Assembly (NCBI GenBank): GCA_910587505.1
Contig: CAJULD010000054.1
Span: forward strand, 1 to 17,650
DNA: 17,650 bases
Direction: 5' to 3'
Origin: an uncultured Oscillospiraceae bacterium
Lineage (GTDB): Bacteria > Bacillota > Clostridia > Oscillospirales > Oscillospiraceae
Part shown: in pieces, positions 6,462 through 14,003 of the stretch
How positions within the stretch are numbered: position 1 is the stretch's first letter
How the letters are laid out: each line of letters begins with the position of its first letter
The notes under the pieces: generated by a model
What the model was told of the DNA's origin: nothing
Seen by the model: the letters and a program-made list of their open reading frames with translations, nothing else
Database searches by the model: none
Program-made: the position numbers and the translations under genes

Positions 6462-8776
6462 CCGTATCGCCTCTCTCGCATCGTATACACATAAATATAG
6501 ATTGCCGTGATTGCCTGCCGGCGCTGCTTATCGTCCCGCATCCATTCGTACATTCTCCGGGAAAACTCCTGATACAGCGTCTTTTGCTCTGTAGAAGCCC
6601 TCTCATCCGGCTGCATCCGGGCAAGCAAATAGGCATACCGCGCCAGATTCATTTTTTCGCCATGTCCGCGCATCAGTTCCAGCAAGCGGTAAAGGAAGGA
6701 TTTTCCGTAGTTATCCGTTGGCTTGAAGAAATTGAAAAAATCGCGGATCAGAACATATTTCTCCTCCAGAACACGCTCAATAAAGTCCGGCCAGGCATAT
6801 GTATTTTCCTCATCAAACAGGGTAACCGCGTTTTTACCGGGATACGCCTTGGAGCACTCCTCCAGCCGTCCGGTCTGCCGTGCCATCGCGGCAACCGGAT
6901 ATTTCTCCGGATAAATGCCAATCCCCGCCGAAATGGTCAGCGTCCCCTGGCTGAACATGGAAAGGTTGTCATACAGGTCAACGGCAAAGCCAATAATGTC
7001 ATCCCAAGCTCCAATAATGAATACATCGTCGCCGCCTGAGTAGACAATAGTTGCCGCACGCGCTTCTTTATCACTGTCCTTAAGAAAATAACTGCCCTGC
7101 TTGAGTATTCTGTTGATATGTCGTTTAAAAAACAGAGACAGACTTCTTGAAAATGCTGCCGTTCGGGACAAAGTGACATACCTTTGCCCATATTGCGTAC
7201 TCTCAAATCCCCGCACAAACGCCTGTCCTAAATTATCAATATCAGCCCGCATGACCGCAAGCCGCCGGATGCCGTTTGTCTCCCCGGCCAACGCATGGAA
7301 ACTGTCCCCATTCTGATAGTCCCCGACCCACAGCTTTGAAGCAATTTGCTGTCCGGTGTAGAAGTCATTTTTCGCATAGCTCCGCAGGTAGCCCGCATCC
7401 TGCTTCATACGCGCAAGCAACCCGGATTCTGTTTCCGCGGAAAGGAACGCTCCATCCGGTAAGGGCAGATGCGTTGTCTGCGTGTATGTCCGTGTGACGG
7501 CAAAGAACGGCTTACTTTGAATCTCCCTTGAAAATGCCTCCAGTCCTGTGCAGATCACACATTTCCCTTCGTCAGTGAGCTGATCCGTGCGATGGCAAAG
7601 CGTACATTCCCGCAGTCCTGCTTGCTGTGCAGCTGCCCCCAACGCGGAAATCTGAGCGGCTGAATAGCGGTGCAGCTTGTGTGTGGAGATCCCGGTGGAA
7701 ACCTGCCGGAAAATCTCCCGATAGCTGCCATCAGGTTCATTCTTCAGGTCGTTCGCCGAGCAGGCGGCATACCCGCCTGCCAGATACAGCGCGATTCCGA
7801 ATGTTTGCAGCAGCCACGCATTCGTGTCGGCTTCAAACTGCTCAATTTGTTCTCGCACAGATTCGGTATTCGCTAACAGCAGATAGGCGTGGCCCCCGCC
7901 GGTATAGATACAGTTCGCACGGGATAGCCCCACCATGTGCAGAATCGTATCCACCAGATGCTCCGTCAGGAGCTCCAGGTAAAAAGACCGCGCCCGGAGA
8001 GCCCTTAACGCGCCGTCACTGGTAATCGTGTAAATAAAATCCTGGATGCCGGAGAGATCCATGCTATACAGCAGAAATACTTTTTGTGTATAGAATAATT
8101 TCTCGGATTTCAATAGAGCATCCCGGTAATCTGTAATATGCTGTTCAACGAGATAACTCAAGATACAGTTCCCAATCGCCGCCGTCAGTTTGCAATGGTC
8201 AAAAAGCGAAATATCCGCTGTTTCTTTCAATGCGGTGGAGGATGGAACATAAGTCAGATTCGCCTCCAGCAGTTCCAAAAGAGAGTGCAGGTATTGATCG
8301 TTCAAACAGATACCCCGTAGATTTTCTCTGACCGAATGAAGACACTGAACATAGAATTGTTTATCATAGGCAACTGGCTTGTCCGTTGGATAATTAATTT
8401 CTTCTGTCAACAGCCTGGGAGTATATTTACAGTTTCCTGCATTCCCATTGAGACGGTTAAAAATACTGTCCTGCGCCACCTCTGGAGAAAACCCGTATCC
8501 AGGTGTTTCGGATTCGCGCCGGTCAACCGCTGAAGCAATATTGTCCGCTATATATGTGATGTATGCCAGCGAGTTTTGCGGGAGCGCCGCATTTCTCAGC
8601 TCTTTTGCATGATGAAAACGAACCTGCTGCAGGATAGCCTCGTCTGTAATGCCAGCATCCCGCAGAAACTCACAGCCGCTCTCCGGGTGACTGCGGCCAT
8701 CCCCGGAACGATAAACTACTTTACCAATGTCATGAAGCAGGCCGCCCATCACGATCTGGTACTGCATTTCGTCCAT
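6458..8776 (-). CDS. cas10: Cas10/Csm1, type III-A large subunit
   Basis: A 772-residue protein. In order: an HD nuclease motif at His15-Asp16 (GGLLHDIGKV), the first palm region with SGIQDFIYT (about 242-250), a zinc-ribbon with CxxC at 391/394 and CxxC at 406/409, and the second palm domain with GGDD at about 581-584 (VYSGGDDVFIIG), the site that makes cyclic oligoadenylate. The C-terminus is helical. Target-RNA binding should switch on DNA cutting by HD and messenger synthesis by GGDD; both motifs are intact. I chose ATG 8776 because AGGA lies 8 nt upstream; a TTG at 8797 would add seven residues that include the Shine-Dalgarno bases. It overlaps the end of cas6 by 47 nt and the start of csm2 by 4 nt. 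Its base composition looks AT-richer than csm4-csm6. Confidence 0.95.
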   Translation of the reverse strand: MDEMQYQIVMGGLLHDIGKVVYRSGDGRSHPESGCEFLRDAGITDEAILQQVRFHHAKELRNAALPQNSLAYITYIADNIASAVDRRESETPGYGFSPEVAQDSIFNRLNGNAGNCKYTPRLLTEEINYPTDKPVAYDKQFYVQCLHSVRENLRGICLNDQYLHSLLELLEANLTYVPSSTALKETADISLFDHCKLTAAIGNCILSYLVEQHITDYRDALLKSEKLFYTQKVFLLYSMDLSGIQDFIYTITSDGALRALRARSFYLELLTEHLVDTILHMVGLSRANCIYTGGGHAYLLLANTESVREQIEQFEADTNAWLLQTFGIALYLAGGYAACSANDLKNEPDGSYREIFRQVSTGISTHKLHRYSAAQISALGAAAQQAGLRECTLCHRTDQLTDEGKCVICTGLEAFSREIQSKPFFAVTRTYTQTTHLPLPDGAFLSAETESGLLARMKQDAGYLRSYAKNDFYTGQQIASKLWVGDYQNGDSFHALAGETNGIRRLAVMRADIDNLGQAFVRGFESTQYGQRYVTLSRTAAFSRSLSLFFKRHINRILKQGSYFLKDSDKEARAATIVYSGGDDVFIIGAWDDIIGFAVDLYDNLSMFSQGTLTISAGIGIYPEKYPVAAMARQTGRLEECSKAYPGKNAVTLFDEENTYAWPDFIERVLEEKYVLIRDFFNFFKPTDNYGKSFLYRLLELMRGHGEKMNLARYAYLLARMQPDERASTEQKTLYQEFSRRMYEWMRDDKQRRQAITAIYIYVYTMRERRYG

Positions 8777-9524
8777 ATGACACATCCTTTCTCTCAATTA
8801 TTCGCAGCGCCCCCATTCCCATAGCGGTTTTTATCCCTATGCCGGAATAGGTGCCGAAGCAAAGCAGAAGATGTACCAGATTTACCATCTGCTGCGGGCC
8901 GGAAATCTTTAATAGAAGCGTTCCAATAAATGATGGAATTGTGATACCTTCTACGGGAAAAGCTGTATTTCGCAGGTTGTACCCAGTGACAGAAGTAAAC
9001 CGCTGCAAATCCCCCAACAGGTTTTCATCAGCAATCTCTGTCGTTGCGTGTGCCGCATTGTATTTTTGAATCAAACTGCCAAAAATATGTTGGAGTGTCG
9101 GGTAGTTTTGATAGTGCCCCTGCACTTTGAAGGCAGTAGGCGTGATAAATTGGATCTTTACGGTCCTCGGACATTCTGCGAAAAAGGTTCGCTCCAGCAG
9201 TTCTTCCTGTGTCAGTGTTTCACGGCCTGTATCTGTAATCTTTGCCGACAGGTTAATGCGTTCGAGACGAATACTTTCTCCCTCGGAAAGGAGCGGTGTA
9301 TCGATCATCTGGCTCGCTGCAATATCTGTGAGCGTTTGCAATACCCATACAGTGTGATTTTTCTGGCAGTCCAAATATTGGCTATAAGGCTTTAACTCAG
9401 ACCGATGCAAAACTTCTCCATATTGTGGGTCAATTCGCTGCATTAGCATTCCCTGAAACAGGGACGCACTCCGATAGGACAATGGCCTCTCCGGCTGCAA
9501 ATGATATTTTATACGTATCAGCAT
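8730..9524 (-). CDS. cas6: Cas6 CRISPR repeat endoribonuclease
   Basis: A 264-residue RAMP-fold protein. The N-terminus (MLIRIKYHLQPERPLSY) and SLFQGMLMQRID resemble Cas6; His40 in GEVLHRSELKPYSQY is the likely catalytic histidine. The glycine-rich loop GTYSGIGIKTAMGMGAL (224-240) is the family hallmark. It should cut pre-crRNA inside each repeat, leaving the 8-nt ACGGAAAC handle. ATG 9524 has AAGGA 8 nt upstream and follows a good promoter. About 20 residues run past the usual end of the fold and overlap cas10, an extension not expected in the family and possibly from an old frameshift. It is the first gene of the csm operon. Confidence 0.9.
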   Translation of the reverse strand: MLIRIKYHLQPERPLSYRSASLFQGMLMQRIDPQYGEVLHRSELKPYSQYLDCQKNHTVWVLQTLTDIAASQMIDTPLLSEGESIRLERINLSAKITDTGRETLTQEELLERTFFAECPRTVKIQFITPTAFKVQGHYQNYPTLQHIFGSLIQKYNAAHATTEIADENLLGDLQRFTSVTGYNLRNTAFPVEGITIPSFIGTLLLKISGPQQMVNLVHLLLCFGTYSGIGIKTAMGMGALRIIERKDVSYGRNAVPDRDGRPAS

Positions 9525-9578
9525 ATGTCAAATCCTTAATGGTAATTTGAGAAGATTACGGCGGTTATGGTCGTATCT

Positions 9579-9608
9579 ATTGTACCATATACACAGAACC
9601 CAGTTCAA
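9579..9608 (-). promoter_or_regulatory. Sigma-A-type promoter of the csm operon
   Basis: On the minus strand TTGAAC (9603-9608) is followed after 18 nt by TACAAT (9579-9584), both one or two bases from consensus. Transcription would start near 9572, about 48 nt before the cas6 ATG. It is the only strong promoter seen for the cas genes. Confidence 0.7.
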
Positions 9609-10168
9609 GCACCTGCAGATCAGAAACGCTCGCTTTATGCGGCAATCACGGATCTGCGCAGCTGTAAACAAAGAGACCGGTGCCGGCTCACATTGACAAA
9701 CATCATATTCACCCGCATGTCGTGTTCAACTCGACTGCCCTGGACTGCACCCGGAAATTCCGAAATTTCTGGCGGTCCTCCTTCGCAATTCGTAAAATCT
9801 CCGATATTCTGTGCCTGGAAAAATCGTGACCGCCAGCAGGAGGCGCGATAATGATTTTTCTCTCCCTGCATTATGGGGCCCCCGCGCAAGCCCAGCGAAG
9901 CGGGTTGCGTGGGGAGAAGGAGGGACAACGGAATGGAGCGGATGCCCGCCGTCAGGTGGGCGTAGTGGAGTAGAGTTTGTCTCGACGCGCAGACGCCGGC
10001 GGTGGCTTAAAAGGACCGGCGCATTTACGCCGGTCCTTACAGGGGCCTGGGGGCGGCAGCCAGCAACAGGCAGACGGGTCGGTATATACCGAGCCATTGC
10101 CGCTACTATACATCATTGCTATTATGCTTTAAATCTCATTTCGCCCTTGTTTTTTGGATAACAAAACG
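9609..10168. other. Intergenic region with no credible gene; structured GC-rich segment
   Basis: Short open frames here overlap on both strands, lack ribosome sites and match nothing I recognise. From about 9878 to 9961 there are two hairpins: CCC-G-CGCAA-g-CCC (9881-9893) pairing with GGG-TTGCG-T-GGG (9902-9913), and GCCCGCC (9944-9950) pairing with GGTGGGC (9955-9961) around a GTCA loop. The stretch between them is purine-rich. This could be a structured RNA, a dispersed intergenic repeat or a mobile-element scar; the sequence alone does not decide. The last 130 nt before 10168 are AT-rich 3' flank of the LRR-DUF4132 gene. Confidence 0.45.
10009..10038 (-). terminator. Intrinsic terminator after the LRR-DUF4132 gene
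   Basis: A perfect inverted repeat GGACCGGCG (10013-10021) / CGCCGGTCC (10028-10036) with a 6-nt loop is followed on the minus strand by TTTT (10012-10009). It lies about 130 nt after the stop at 10169 and insulates the csm promoter downstream. On the plus strand only two T residues follow, so it is mainly a minus-strand terminator. Confidence 0.65.
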
Positions 10169-12469
10169 TTACAGATCGTCCAGGGTAAACTCCGCCAGGG
10201 GGTCGAAGTCGGGGAAGTGCCCGTTCTTGTAGTTGAGCAGCTCCGCGGTGACGTTGGTCTTGCCGTTGTCGATGGCCAGGTTCAGGTACTCCATCACCTG
10301 GGCCAGGGTGGCGCTGTCCAGATGGGCCACGATGGAGGCGTCATCCCGCATGATCCGCCCGATGATGGTCCACTGGTCCAGCAGAGCCACGATGTGGTTC
10401 ACCTGACGGGTGTATTTTTTGAACGTGAACCCGCCCATTTTGACAAGGCCGTTCAGGTCAAGATTGTGGCGCAGATCAAGAGCGCTGCAATCCAGTTCCA
10501 AATCACAGCCGGCAAAAGAGATGTTTAATATGCTGAGAGAATAATCGTAGCTGAATGAGATTCCGTGCTTCTCCTTGCCCTTGAACTGGTAGAGGGGAAG
10601 CTCAATATCCTGGTACGCAGTAGGCCGGATGGCGCTCTCGCGGACCACCGGCTCCCAGACCTGGGCAAAGGGTTGCTTGATGCCGTGGTTGTTAAAATAC
10701 TTCTGCCATGCCAGCACGTCCTCCGGCTCCATCTCCATGGGGTGGGCGACCTGGATTGGCTTGTTGCCCACGGTATAGGACTGCTCCCCGCTGTCGATGG
10801 CCGCGCCGTCCCGGAGGGTAAAGGTCTGGCCGTCCTGGCTCCAGACCAGCAGACTGGCCACCTGCCGCAGGAGCGGGTTTTCTCCCAGGTAGGACGCCTG
10901 CCATTTCCCGGCCGGATATTCGGCGCCGCTCAGAAAGTCCTGGAACAGCCGGTCGCACCGGGCCTTGGCCACCTTTTTGGCATTCTTCTTCATCTCGGCG
11001 AAATCGGCTTTGGCAGCTTCATACTTTTGGGGGGCGGCTCCTTTCTTCGGGATAGACTTGACCGCTTTTCCGGCATTTCCGTCAAAAATGCTCAGGGTCA
11101 GGTCCTGGGCCAGAGAGACGGTGACCGTATTGCCCTCCAGGTCGTAGACCTTCTTGCCGTCCTTGTCCAGGCCGAAGTCGGCAAGCACCGTATCCCAGAG
11201 GGTTTCCGTGCCGATGCCCCGCAGTTGGGCGTACTTGGTCAGGAGTGTTTCGCCTTCCCGGCTTTTGGTTTTGTCCAGCTCCAGCATGGCCTCCCGGGTG
11301 TCGCTGAGGAACAGCGCGCCCCGGAGGGTGATGATCCTGTCACGGCCAGACGCGCCGGCGCGGTCCCAGGAGGCCCAGTCCCTCTGCTTGGAGATCAGCG
11401 CCTGCACAGTCTTGCCGTCCCCGAAGCGGCAGCAGGGGAGCATCCAGGAGGTGTGGGGGCCGCCATAAACGGAGACCGGGAGATTTTTGGTGAGAAATTC
11501 CTGGAAGGAGGCCGGATCCAGCGCCGCCGCGGCCTTGTCCGCCGCCTCTATGGTCTGGTAGTTGGAATAGTCCCCGCGCTTGTAGCCGCTGATGGCCTGG
11601 TGATAGGAATACTGGTCCATGTACGGCACCACGGCGCACAGCACCACGAACGGCGGGGCCGTCTTTTGGGGCTTGTCCAGCTTGAGCGAGGGGTTCAGGA
11701 GAACCTTTTTCAGCGGCGACTCCTTGCCGCCCTTCTTCCGGTAGCTGGCCATCAGGTCGGATTCGCGGTACAGCTTCCAGAGGCCGGCGATGGGCGTGTT
11801 TTCAAAAGACCCGGCCTCTTTCTCCGCAGCTTTCTGCGCTTTCTCTGCTTTTGCGGTCCCTGCGGCCTTTGCGGGCTTCGCGCCGTCCATAAAGAACCGG
11901 AGGACCTCAGGCCTGACTCTGACTCTGCCCTGGTGTTTCTGCGCGTATTCCGCCGCCTTGGCAAAGCATTTGACCTTCTTGCTCCCGGCCAGCAGCTCCG
12001 CCATAGCCTGGACGATCTCCTCCGCCTGACCGTCGGGCATATGCTTCCGGAACAGCTCCGTCCAGGCTTTTGCCTCCTGGAACAGATACAGCCCTGCCCA
12101 ATCCTTCGGCTGAAGCTTCCCCCTCCAACGCTCCTGTATGGTTTCCGTCAGGCCGGCCGGAAGCTTTTTTTCTCCTCGGAGCAGCTCCCGGGGCGGCTCC
12201 AGCTTTTTGCAGTCGAAGAAAGCATATTCCCCAATTATCTTGACGCCCTCCGGGAAGGTCACGCTGGTCAGGTTCACGCAGCCTGAGAAGGCCCTCTCCC
12301 CGATTTCCGTGACGCCCGCCGGGATAGTCACACTGGTCAGGTTCGCGCAGTGCCTGAAGGCACTATTTCCGATTTTCGTGACGCCCTCCGGGATGGCGAC
12401 ATCCCCGCCGGGACCTTTGTATCTCTGCAAAACGCCGTTCTTAATAACAAAATCCTGATTTTCGCTCAT
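10169..12469 (-). CDS. LRR_5 (BspA-like) protein with DUF4132 (MolR-like) C-terminal region
   Basis: A 766-residue protein, no signal peptide seen, so probably cytoplasmic. Residues about 8-90 are three to four BspA-type leucine-rich repeats (IPEGVTKIGNSAFRHC, VTIPAGVTEIGERAFSGC, VTFPEGVKIIGEYAFFDC). Residues about 105-195 form a helical module, followed by an Ala/Lys-rich linker (197-220). The C-terminal half, roughly 450-650, resembles DUF4132, with LTLSIFDGNAGKAVKSIPKK, NPLLRQVASLLVW, VAHPMEME and KQPFAQVWEP. DUF4132/MolR-type proteins often sit beside MoxR ATPases and VWA proteins, but their biochemistry is not established. The protein ends DPLAEFTLDDL, echoing the tail of the LRR protein at 14004. 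ATG 12469 has AAAGGAG 8 nt upstream. It diverges from the VWA gene across 173 nt. A client, sensor or effector role of the MoxR-VWA pair is inference. Confidence 0.8.
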   Translation of the reverse strand: MSENQDFVIKNGVLQRYKGPGGDVAIPEGVTKIGNSAFRHCANLTSVTIPAGVTEIGERAFSGCVNLTSVTFPEGVKIIGEYAFFDCKKLEPPRELLRGEKKLPAGLTETIQERWRGKLQPKDWAGLYLFQEAKAWTELFRKHMPDGQAEEIVQAMAELLAGSKKVKCFAKAAEYAQKHQGRVRVRPEVLRFFMDGAKPAKAAGTAKAEKAQKAAEKEAGSFENTPIAGLWKLYRESDLMASYRKKGGKESPLKKVLLNPSLKLDKPQKTAPPFVVLCAVVPYMDQYSYHQAISGYKRGDYSNYQTIEAADKAAAALDPASFQEFLTKNLPVSVYGGPHTSWMLPCCRFGDGKTVQALISKQRDWASWDRAGASGRDRIITLRGALFLSDTREAMLELDKTKSREGETLLTKYAQLRGIGTETLWDTVLADFGLDKDGKKVYDLEGNTVTVSLAQDLTLSIFDGNAGKAVKSIPKKGAAPQKYEAAKADFAEMKKNAKKVAKARCDRLFQDFLSGAEYPAGKWQASYLGENPLLRQVASLLVWSQDGQTFTLRDGAAIDSGEQSYTVGNKPIQVAHPMEMEPEDVLAWQKYFNNHGIKQPFAQVWEPVVRESAIRPTAYQDIELPLYQFKGKEKHGISFSYDYSLSILNISFAGCDLELDCSALDLRHNLDLNGLVKMGGFTFKKYTRQVNHIVALLDQWTIIGRIMRDDASIVAHLDSATLAQVMEYLNLAIDNGKTNVTAELLNYKNGHFPDFDPLAEFTLDDL

Positions 12470-12531
12470 ACCGCAGTCTCCTTTACAGGTTGTATTTAGC
12501 CGGGAAACGCCATCCCGAAAGAATTTCTTCT

Positions 12532-12540
12532 ATCATACCA
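12532..12540 (-). promoter_or_regulatory. Extended -10 promoter for the LRR-DUF4132 gene
   Basis: Read on the minus strand the site is TGGTATGAT, an extended -10 element with TG one base before TATGAT. No good -35 lies 17 nt upstream, as is common for extended -10 promoters. The predicted start near 12525 leaves a leader of about 55 nt. Confidence 0.45.
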
Positions 12541-12576
12541 CATCCGAAACGCAAAAACCATATGCAGCCAGCATAG

Positions 12577-12605
12577 TTGCACAATTTTTTGCAAGGTGGT
12601 ACACT
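12577..12605 (+). promoter_or_regulatory. Promoter for the VWA-LRR genes
   Basis: TTGCAC (12577-12582), a 17-nt spacer and TACACT (12600-12605) form a reasonable sigma-A promoter. Its -35 box is about 37 nt from the divergent -10 element, so both promoters could be controlled together. Transcription would start near 12612, about 30 nt before the VWA ATG. Confidence 0.5.
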
Positions 12606-12642
12606 ATATTTAGAATTTATTCACAACAGGAGGGGACCCGCC

Positions 12643-13965
12643 ATGACCCAAGCGGAAACGTTAGCCCGGGAGATACTTTTGCTGTCCCGGAACACCCTTT
12701 TGGTCAACCTGCGCTTCCTGGACGCCGCCCTGAGCCAATTCGCCCTCACCCCCGCATCCCAGCCCTTCGCCACCGACGGGCAGAACCTGTACTACGACCC
12801 CCGGCACGTCCTGCTGTGCTACAAGGAAGAAAAGGAAGCCAGCGTCCGAAACTATCTCCATCTGGTGTTCCACTGCGTTTTCCGGCATATGTACATCCAC
12901 ACCCTGGTGGACCAGGCGCTGTGGGACCTGTCCTGCGACATCGCGGTAGAGGAGGTCATCAACAGCCTGCTGCTCCCCAGCACCGCCGCCAGGCGGCAGG
13001 AACTGCAGCAGACGGAGCTGAACCGGCTCCGTCAGACGGTCAACCCCCTCACCGCCGAAAAGCTCTACCGCCACTTCCAGGACCACCCGCCCCGGAATCC
13101 TGGGGAGCTGCGGAGGCTGTTCTGGGGAGACGACCACACCCTCTGGTATCAGCTCCCAAAGGGCACGGCTTCTGCTGACGGAAACAGCGACGAAAACGAC
13201 CCTCCCGGCGAGAGAAGCAGCGGCCTCTCCGCCGCTATGGAGCAGACCTGGAAGGACATCTCCGCCCGAATGCAGATGGATCTGGAGAACTTCTCCAAGC
13301 TCCAGGGCGACCGGGCCGGAGCACTGACCCAGAACCTGCTGGCCGTCAACCGGGAGAGGTACGACTACACCGCCTTTTTGAAAAAGTTCGCCGTCCGGGG
13401 AGAGGTCATGCGGCTGGACCCGGACGAATTCGACTACGTCTACTACACCTACGGGCTGAGACTCTACCAAAATATGCCCCTCATCGAACCGCTGGAATAC
13501 CGGGAGGTCAAGCGCATCCGGGAATTTGTGATCGCCATCGACACCTCCGGCTCCGTGGCCGGGGAGCTGGTGCAGAAGTTTGTCCAGAAGACCTATAATA
13601 TGTTAAAATCAACCGAGAGCTTTTTCAGCAAAATCAATCTCCACATCATCCAGTGCGACGCGGACATTCAGGAGGATGTGAAGATCACCAGCCAGGAGGA
13701 ATTTGACGCATACCTAAAAACCATGACCATCAAGGGCCTGGGGGGCACCGACTTCCGGCCCGTGTTCGCCTGTGTGGACGAGCTGCGGCGGGGGAAGGAG
13801 TTCCAGAATCTGAAGGGCCTGATCTACTTCACCGACGGATACGGCAGCTTCCCGAAGAAAAAACCGGACTACGACGCCGCCTTTGTCTTCGTGGAGGACG
13901 AGTACAATAACCCCGATGTGCCCCCCTGGGCCATCAAGCTGGTGTTGCAGAAGGACGAAATTTGA
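12643..13965 (+). CDS. VWA-domain protein with DUF2201-like N-terminal metallopeptidase-type domain
   Basis: A 440-residue protein. The C-terminal VWA domain (about 293-435) has a full MIDAS: DTSGS at 300-304, Thr369 in LGGTDF and Asp398 in YFTDGYG. The N-terminal half resembles DUF2201-type zincin-like domains, with His73-x3-His77 and His82 (HLVFHCVFRH) and Asp99 in LSCDIAVEEVI; the usual HExxH glutamate is Leu74, so peptidase activity is doubtful. Residues about 175-200 are a polar, probably flexible linker. VWA proteins of this kind pair with MoxR AAA+ ATPases, the VWA acting as metal-dependent adaptor or substrate holder; a MoxR gene lies 2 kb downstream. I start at ATG 12643 because AGGAGG precedes it; the frame extends to 12577 but without a ribosome site, inside the promoter. 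The LRR gene follows after 38 nt. Confidence 0.85.
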   Translation: MTQAETLAREILLLSRNTLLVNLRFLDAALSQFALTPASQPFATDGQNLYYDPRHVLLCYKEEKEASVRNYLHLVFHCVFRHMYIHTLVDQALWDLSCDIAVEEVINSLLLPSTAARRQELQQTELNRLRQTVNPLTAEKLYRHFQDHPPRNPGELRRLFWGDDHTLWYQLPKGTASADGNSDENDPPGERSSGLSAAMEQTWKDISARMQMDLENFSKLQGDRAGALTQNLLAVNRERYDYTAFLKKFAVRGEVMRLDPDEFDYVYYTYGLRLYQNMPLIEPLEYREVKRIREFVIAIDTSGSVAGELVQKFVQKTYNMLKSTESFFSKINLHIIQCDADIQEDVKITSQEEFDAYLKTMTIKGLGGTDFRPVFACVDELRRGKEFQNLKGLIYFTDGYGSFPKKKPDYDAAFVFVEDEYNNPDVPPWAIKLVLQKDEI

Positions 13966-14003
13966 TTTTGTCAAATTCAAATATTTTTCAGGAGGAATTT
14001 ATC

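Noticed and set aside
9635..9928. Overlapping short open frames on both strands upstream of the csm promoter
   Set aside because: They overlap each other and the hairpins, lack ribosome sites and have unlike-protein composition.
10565..12286. 573-codon open frame on the plus strand opposite the LRR-DUF4132 gene
   Set aside because: It is antisense to a gene with clear LRR and DUF4132 motifs, has no ribosome site, and its protein is a low-complexity Leu/Gly/Arg-rich shadow.
12862..12891. Active zinc protease call for the VWA protein
   Set aside because: The catalytic HExxH glutamate is replaced by leucine, so only a fold-level resemblance is claimed.
12661..13470. 269-codon minus-strand open frame opposite the VWA gene
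   Set aside because: The plus-strand frame has a good ribosome site, metallopeptidase-like and MIDAS motifs; the antisense frame has neither motif nor start signal.
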